DNA from: Hermatobates lingyangjiaoensis
Taxonomy: Eukaryota > Arthropoda > Insecta > Hemiptera > Hermatobatidae
DNA: 64,000 nucleotides
Assembly (NCBI GenBank): GCA_026182355.1
Contig: JAPFBL010000226.1
Location: forward strand, 627,501 to 691,500
Reading direction: 5' to 3'
This document shows, in pieces, positions 41,066 to 47,000 of this stretch. The first letter of the stretch is position 1. Each line of letters starts with the position of its first letter. Under the pieces are notes generated by a model. It did not search any database, had not been told where the DNA came from, and saw nothing but the letters and a program-made list of their open reading frames with translations. Made by a program: the position numbers and the translations under genes.

Positions 41066-44000
41066 ATATAAAATATATATATATATATATAAAATTATTG
41101 GTATAGTAGATTTAGTATTCAAGAACTTGTAAACTATAATTCTTTCTAAACCATTAATATATTAATAATTAGGTAAGTCATTCTTAAGTGGACGGTAACA
41201 GGTCGCATATATGAATATCAAACAATTAACATGTACACAGGAAAGAAAAACAATATTTGGGTAGGATTCTGGATTATTTTATAATGGTGTAAGAGATCTA
41301 TAACATTTATTTCAGGGATTACTTTGGCTTTACTCCAGAAAGAATACAGATCTCTACGGAGGTGAAAACCATGAAATATTATTTGTTTTGTTTGTCAATT
41401 TGAAATATTCTCTTGTTTCATGGTTATTTCCTTTAGAAGAAGATGAAAGGAAGTAAACAAGGGGCTTCGCTTTCAACGACTAAAAGTCTTCAAGCACTAG
41501 ATTGAAGCTATTATGGTATAGTCTTGTGCTCGGCGGCTATTTCTGACACCTAGCAGAGTGGAAGTTATTCTTGATCCCTCATTTTAAGTTTCATATATTT
41601 TGTTGTTGATATCAGACATTGTAAAAATTTTGTAAATAACAATAATATTAGTATAAACATGCACAATTATAACAAAGTAGAGGTTCAACTAGAGTAAATT
41701 AATAAAATTATAAGTACCACCGAGGTTATTAGATATATTATTAGGACAGTAAACAATAATTCTTTATGCTATAACTGCTCGCTTTAATGATTTGAGAACA
41801 CGCACATCCTCTGAAGTATTTTGGTGGCCACTAAATGAAGAATGATTGTAATATATTTTAATAACATACATAAAGTATAATGATTTGAATTAATTAAAAT
41901 ACTGACAAGTTCGAAGATGATCTGCTTTTCGTCGAGGTTGTGGAGGGCAGGTCGGGGGGCGGCAGCGGGGGCGGAGGCGGACTCAGGACAGAGGAAGGTG
42001 GGTGTGCCGTCAGAGGTGGTGGAAACAAGAGGTCTGAGGAGGCCTGACCGCTCGAACTCGTGGGCGGACACCTTGCGCACGGGGGTAGCCGCCCCCGAGC
42101 CAGACCTCGAACCACCACCAGTCTCGCCTCCACACCAGCCGGCCTGAGCGTGGGCCACTAGCCACGAATCTACCATTGGTCGCGTTCCCTTCCTGCAAAC
42201 AAACTTCATAATCAGAGCAAAACATGTTAACTCGTTAAATCTTCGGGAATCCTTTTTTGTTGATTTGCAATATATTTACCGTATCTATCTGATAAACACA
42301 TACATACATTACACATTAATCAAACATTTCTAATGCAGCTTGCTTCTATATCTTATTAAAAACGAATCATCCCGCCTGAAATAAATCACGGTGGACAACC
42401 CAGCATCAACCGTAGTTTTTCCGGAGCTCCGTACATTCTCTCTCTTTCTACTCCTAATGATAGTTAAAACGAAAATTTGAGACTATAAATGTTTAAACCA
42501 ATGGCATATGTTTATTTTAATTTCTTTTTTTGAACTTTAGTTGGCTATTTTCGATCGAATTTTCATATATCAAGAGTTTATAAATTTAATCAATAATGAA
42601 GCACTAGGAAATGTAATAAAACACTAGCAAACTTCAATATTTAGACATCTGAAAAGAAAGAAAATCATCAAGAAATGATAGCATGCCTTGAAAAACTAAC
42701 CAAGACTAACTAAATATATATTGGGTGGTTAAAAAAAAAATAAATAAAACAAAAAATTATTATTTCAGTACACCTGTTTTGTTTATAATAATTTCCATGT
42801 AAAATATACCTTGAAAACTTCTGAATACAGGACATTTAAATATTTTCTATGATATTTCTACATTTTCCAAAAATAACAAAAATATCAACATATAACAACA
42901 TTTATCGAAAATGAAGCAAATTTTAATTAATAATTAACTTGTTTACCTCAAGTAAAGTAATGAAGTAATTTACCCTAATAGTTTGATCAAGCAAAACCGT
43001 CGACTGAATATCACTCTTTTTACTGTTCCTGTAGGTAATATCATTCTGAAGGTTTCTTCGTATTTCAAATGCGAAATCTTAATCATCCATAAAGATAATA
43101 TTCCTGACATTTTCAACAGAGAAATTATCCAGTAAATGTCTACACCTTTGTTTTCTTTTGATTCTTTGTATATGCCTTCTTCTCTCAATATTTAAGTTGC
43201 TTGCCATCCTTCTTTGTGATAAATGACTGAGGGCTTCTCTTTTTGAGAGCTAATATTTTCATTGTTATAATCGATATTTACTGGCACTAACACTAAATTA
43301 AATCTATCACTTACTGGTTTTACTATAACACTTCCTCTTTCTTCCAATCTTTATAAGTCTTCTATTATAAGCTTTTTTTTCAATTTTACCCAGGAAATTC
43401 ATGTAAATGACCTTTCTGGTGTTCATATTTTCACAGAAACACACATTAATAAATTAAGCCATCTTTTCTGACAGCACTAAGATTGGTAAAGACAATTCGT
43501 ATATAATAAATGATTGATCAAACCGCAATAAGAAAAAGGGAAAACAAGACTAAGATCTTTCAACCGTTTCAATAAGAAATTTTTCTTATTGTGGTTTGAT
43601 CATTGATTGTTATTTCACGTGTTTATGAGAAATCTTTTTATATATAATAAATGAAATAGAACATTACTGTTCTTTATAATTTCATAAGAAATTTTTAATA
43701 TTTTAGTGTTATACTATTTTTTAATGTAACATAAATCTTTTTTTCTAATACGTAATTTTGCTCAAAATTACAGCTTATATTTCTCAATGAAGCAATTTTT
43801 GGTACTTAATTTCATTAAGTTCCATCAAGGAATATCCTGTTACAAGCTTTCAAGATTCAAACAAATGCTAAAATTAATGCATTTTTTGCAAAAATATCTT
43901 TTTTTTTAGCGAAAAATTCTGAACTTTTCCGTTCTAAAGATCTTCTAACTGATAATTGTAAAATATCAGTTCTAATAATAATTTAATGAGTGGGAAATTT

Positions 44001-47000
44001 CAACATTGTAGGCTTAGTAGTTTAGAAGACAAACACATACTTTTCATGAGGCAATACTACCTAAAACTATGATGGTTAACCACAATAGAATGGGCTATGT
44101 TTGGTTACAATATCGAAATAAGTCATCTACAGTGTTGCCTGTACCGTTTTCCAAAAAAAAAAAAAAAAAAAAAAATGAATAACCCAACCGCACCGGCACA
44201 GAACAGTAATATTGAAAAATTAAAGAAAGATGAAAACATTGACTCAGGAGACTTCAAAACATGTAAATCCGTCAAATTCTATTTGAACCTCAGATCTTCA
44301 GTACTAATGGAAAACACAGCATCATTAGACCACACCTAACTCTGGTGTTACAATAGTATTTCGTCATACCTCAGATCTAGGTTAGGTTGCAGTGGTAACC
44401 TCATGAGAAAACACACATAGACCGAAGATTAGCTCTTTGTGTTAGTACACAATGAACAATCTACATTGGGAGTTCTAATTTTTAAAAATACTCAAAGTAT
44501 ATTTAAAGTAAGGATCCTTAACAAGTACCTAACATCGTACAAGTTGAGGACCAACGGTATAACTTCCTCTCCGAGGAACAACATGAACAGATTTTTCCAC
44601 TTCCAAAGTGAATTAATCGATGGCCCAAGCGTGTATTGAACCATCGTTCTCGACAACCATGGTCGAGAGAGAGCACATAAGTCACTGGGATGCCATGACC
44701 ACGATTTGCTAAATATTTGTCGATTTGATTTGAAATAACTCCATCAACCGATTTTTAAAATGAACTTCTTCGGAAACTAGTCGAATGAGTGGAAAGATCT
44801 CGGGATACACTGATTTTCTATTTCAATAAATATACAGACCACAATAGTTACGAAAGGAATCAAATGTACTAATATCCATTATGATTAATACAACCCACTT
44901 AAGTATTTGATGCTTCATTTCCAGTAGTGTCATTTTTTAAATATGTTTTTAAATTATCGCTGAATGTTGTGAACATAAATGATCATCACATCCTTTGCAG
45001 AAAAAAAAATTATCAGTCATTTCAGTTTTTCAGCAGAACGTGTCATGTAACCTTCCGTTTCCTGCATTCTCAGTATTTTTCATATTCAAAAAAAGATCTA
45101 TGATTCGATTTAAACAGGCTTTCATTTAAATTATTCACTTCAAATTGGTCTAAAATTTGTTTACTAATCTATCTACGTACACAAAATTACCTCTACGTCA
45201 AACTATCTGTTTGCTAATCACTCGCAAAAGAAACCTACATGTTATGAAACCTTACATGTTAATCAGGTTGACCTAGGGGAGATTTTAGTTGGGTCAAATT
45301 GATTTTAGGTGAATGGGGTATTAAAACATTGAAGATTTGCTATTTTTTTTCTTCAGTTGTTATTGATTTACAAATTAAGCAAAATTATATTATATTAAAT
45401 TTATTTGAATTTTAAATACAAAAATGAAAGTCACTTTGTAAATATGTTATGAAACAATTATATTTAAATAAGACATATTTGCCCTGCCCTTACTTTATCT
45501 TGCTATTATCCAAAAGTTAATGTTATGGAGTTTTAACGACACCCCTCCTCACCCAAACAACCATTGGAATACTCTCTTTAATATATTTAAAAAAGGAAAA
45601 CCAAATAAAACGAAAGTCTCAAAAAATGAGACTATCAATTAATGGCATAAGGATATCAAGTAAAAGAGGAATTAGGTTACTAATGTAGTTATTTATTTAT
45701 TGTATTTTTTTATTGTTTAAACCGATCCCCTAGCATGTGATAACGTCAGCCGTTTACCAGCTTTTTGTTTGATCGGTGATTCTACAGTTTCAACATTGGG
45801 AGTCCTAAAGTTTGCCTAACTCAAGTGCATTTCGAGTAGGGATCATTAACGAGTACCTGACATCGTACAGGCTCGGAACCGACGGCTTAACGTCCTCTCC
45901 GAGGAACAATATACTCAGATTTATTCACCTCCCGCGTGAATAAATCGATGGCCAGATGGGGATCGAACCCCGGACTACCAGCCCAGAGGCGAGTACGTTA
46001 ACCACTGAGCTAACCTGGCCCACTAGTTAGTTAGTTAAGTTAGGTATTTAAAAAAATAAACAATTTGTTTATTTTTAATATCGATTTAAATGAAAAAAAA
46101 ATAAACGAATATATTTAAAATATTTTATCAAACCAAAAATTGTATGGGAAATTAATAATTTATTGTAGGTGGGTATCTAAAAAGAAAAAAAAAAAATTTT
46201 GAACAAAATGTTGAAAACTACAAGGTACCATAATTAAAATTCTATAAACGATTTGTAATAGAAAAGAGCAATGTACTATTTTAAAATATTTGATCCATGA
46301 CCAACTGATGATAACATTGTATTTGATGCGTTAATGTTTGGATATTATAGCTATCAATCCACTGTGTTACTCACATATTTTTCGCTATATGGATAATGAA
46401 CGTAAGTATGGAATGCGCCTCCAATTACGTAGCGTGGACGTAATTAGAGGTACAATGTACTGTGGTTCCATTTAGGAAGCATTATTAGAACCACGTATTA
46501 ATATATGAACAGGATTAAATAGACTCTTTCATAGAAGACCTTTTCACCTAGAAGATAAGAATAGGTTTTTACAGACAAGCTAGTAGAATTAAGTAACTCG
46601 TAAAAAACTGTTAAACAGTTTCCGGAACATTCAGTCTGCAAAGCGTTGATTTAACGTCACATGCTATAAAACTAATATCCCAGCAAAGCCCGGGTACAAC
46701 AGCTATTATGTTCTAAGCTAACTCAGTTATCTACTGTTTCTCAAACAACCGTCTTCTAGATTATATTTAGCATCGAGAAAAACCACTGGAAGTCAACACC
46801 AGTATATTTATGTTTATGCCGCCAACATCTAGTCGTGTGTCTTTTATTTATTGCTACAAAAGTTTGTAATCTGGTCATGCATGTTTTCACAATTTTATTG
46901 CTATAAAGTAAACTAGAAAACTCGTAAACTAGAAACAAAAATATGCTATATTTCTTTAGCAAAAAAAAAATGTTAGAAAAGTTTCAACATCTGCAGTTAA

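Noticed and set aside
41901..41906. Donor A|GTATTT at the end of exon 2
   Set aside because: It would give the wrong phase and a stop early in exon 3; CTT|GTCAGT keeps the frame and the family alignment.
41917..42147. Plus-strand open frame over exon 2, and other minus-strand frames there
   Set aside because: Shadow frames of exon 2, whose correct frame is fixed by phase with exons 1 and 3 and by the RKVSAHEF block.
45940..46022. tRNA gene (intact A and B boxes)
   Set aside because: It is followed by the SINE body and tail seen in about ten copies, so it is a SINE head, not a functional tRNA gene. The same applies at 38373 and 51922.
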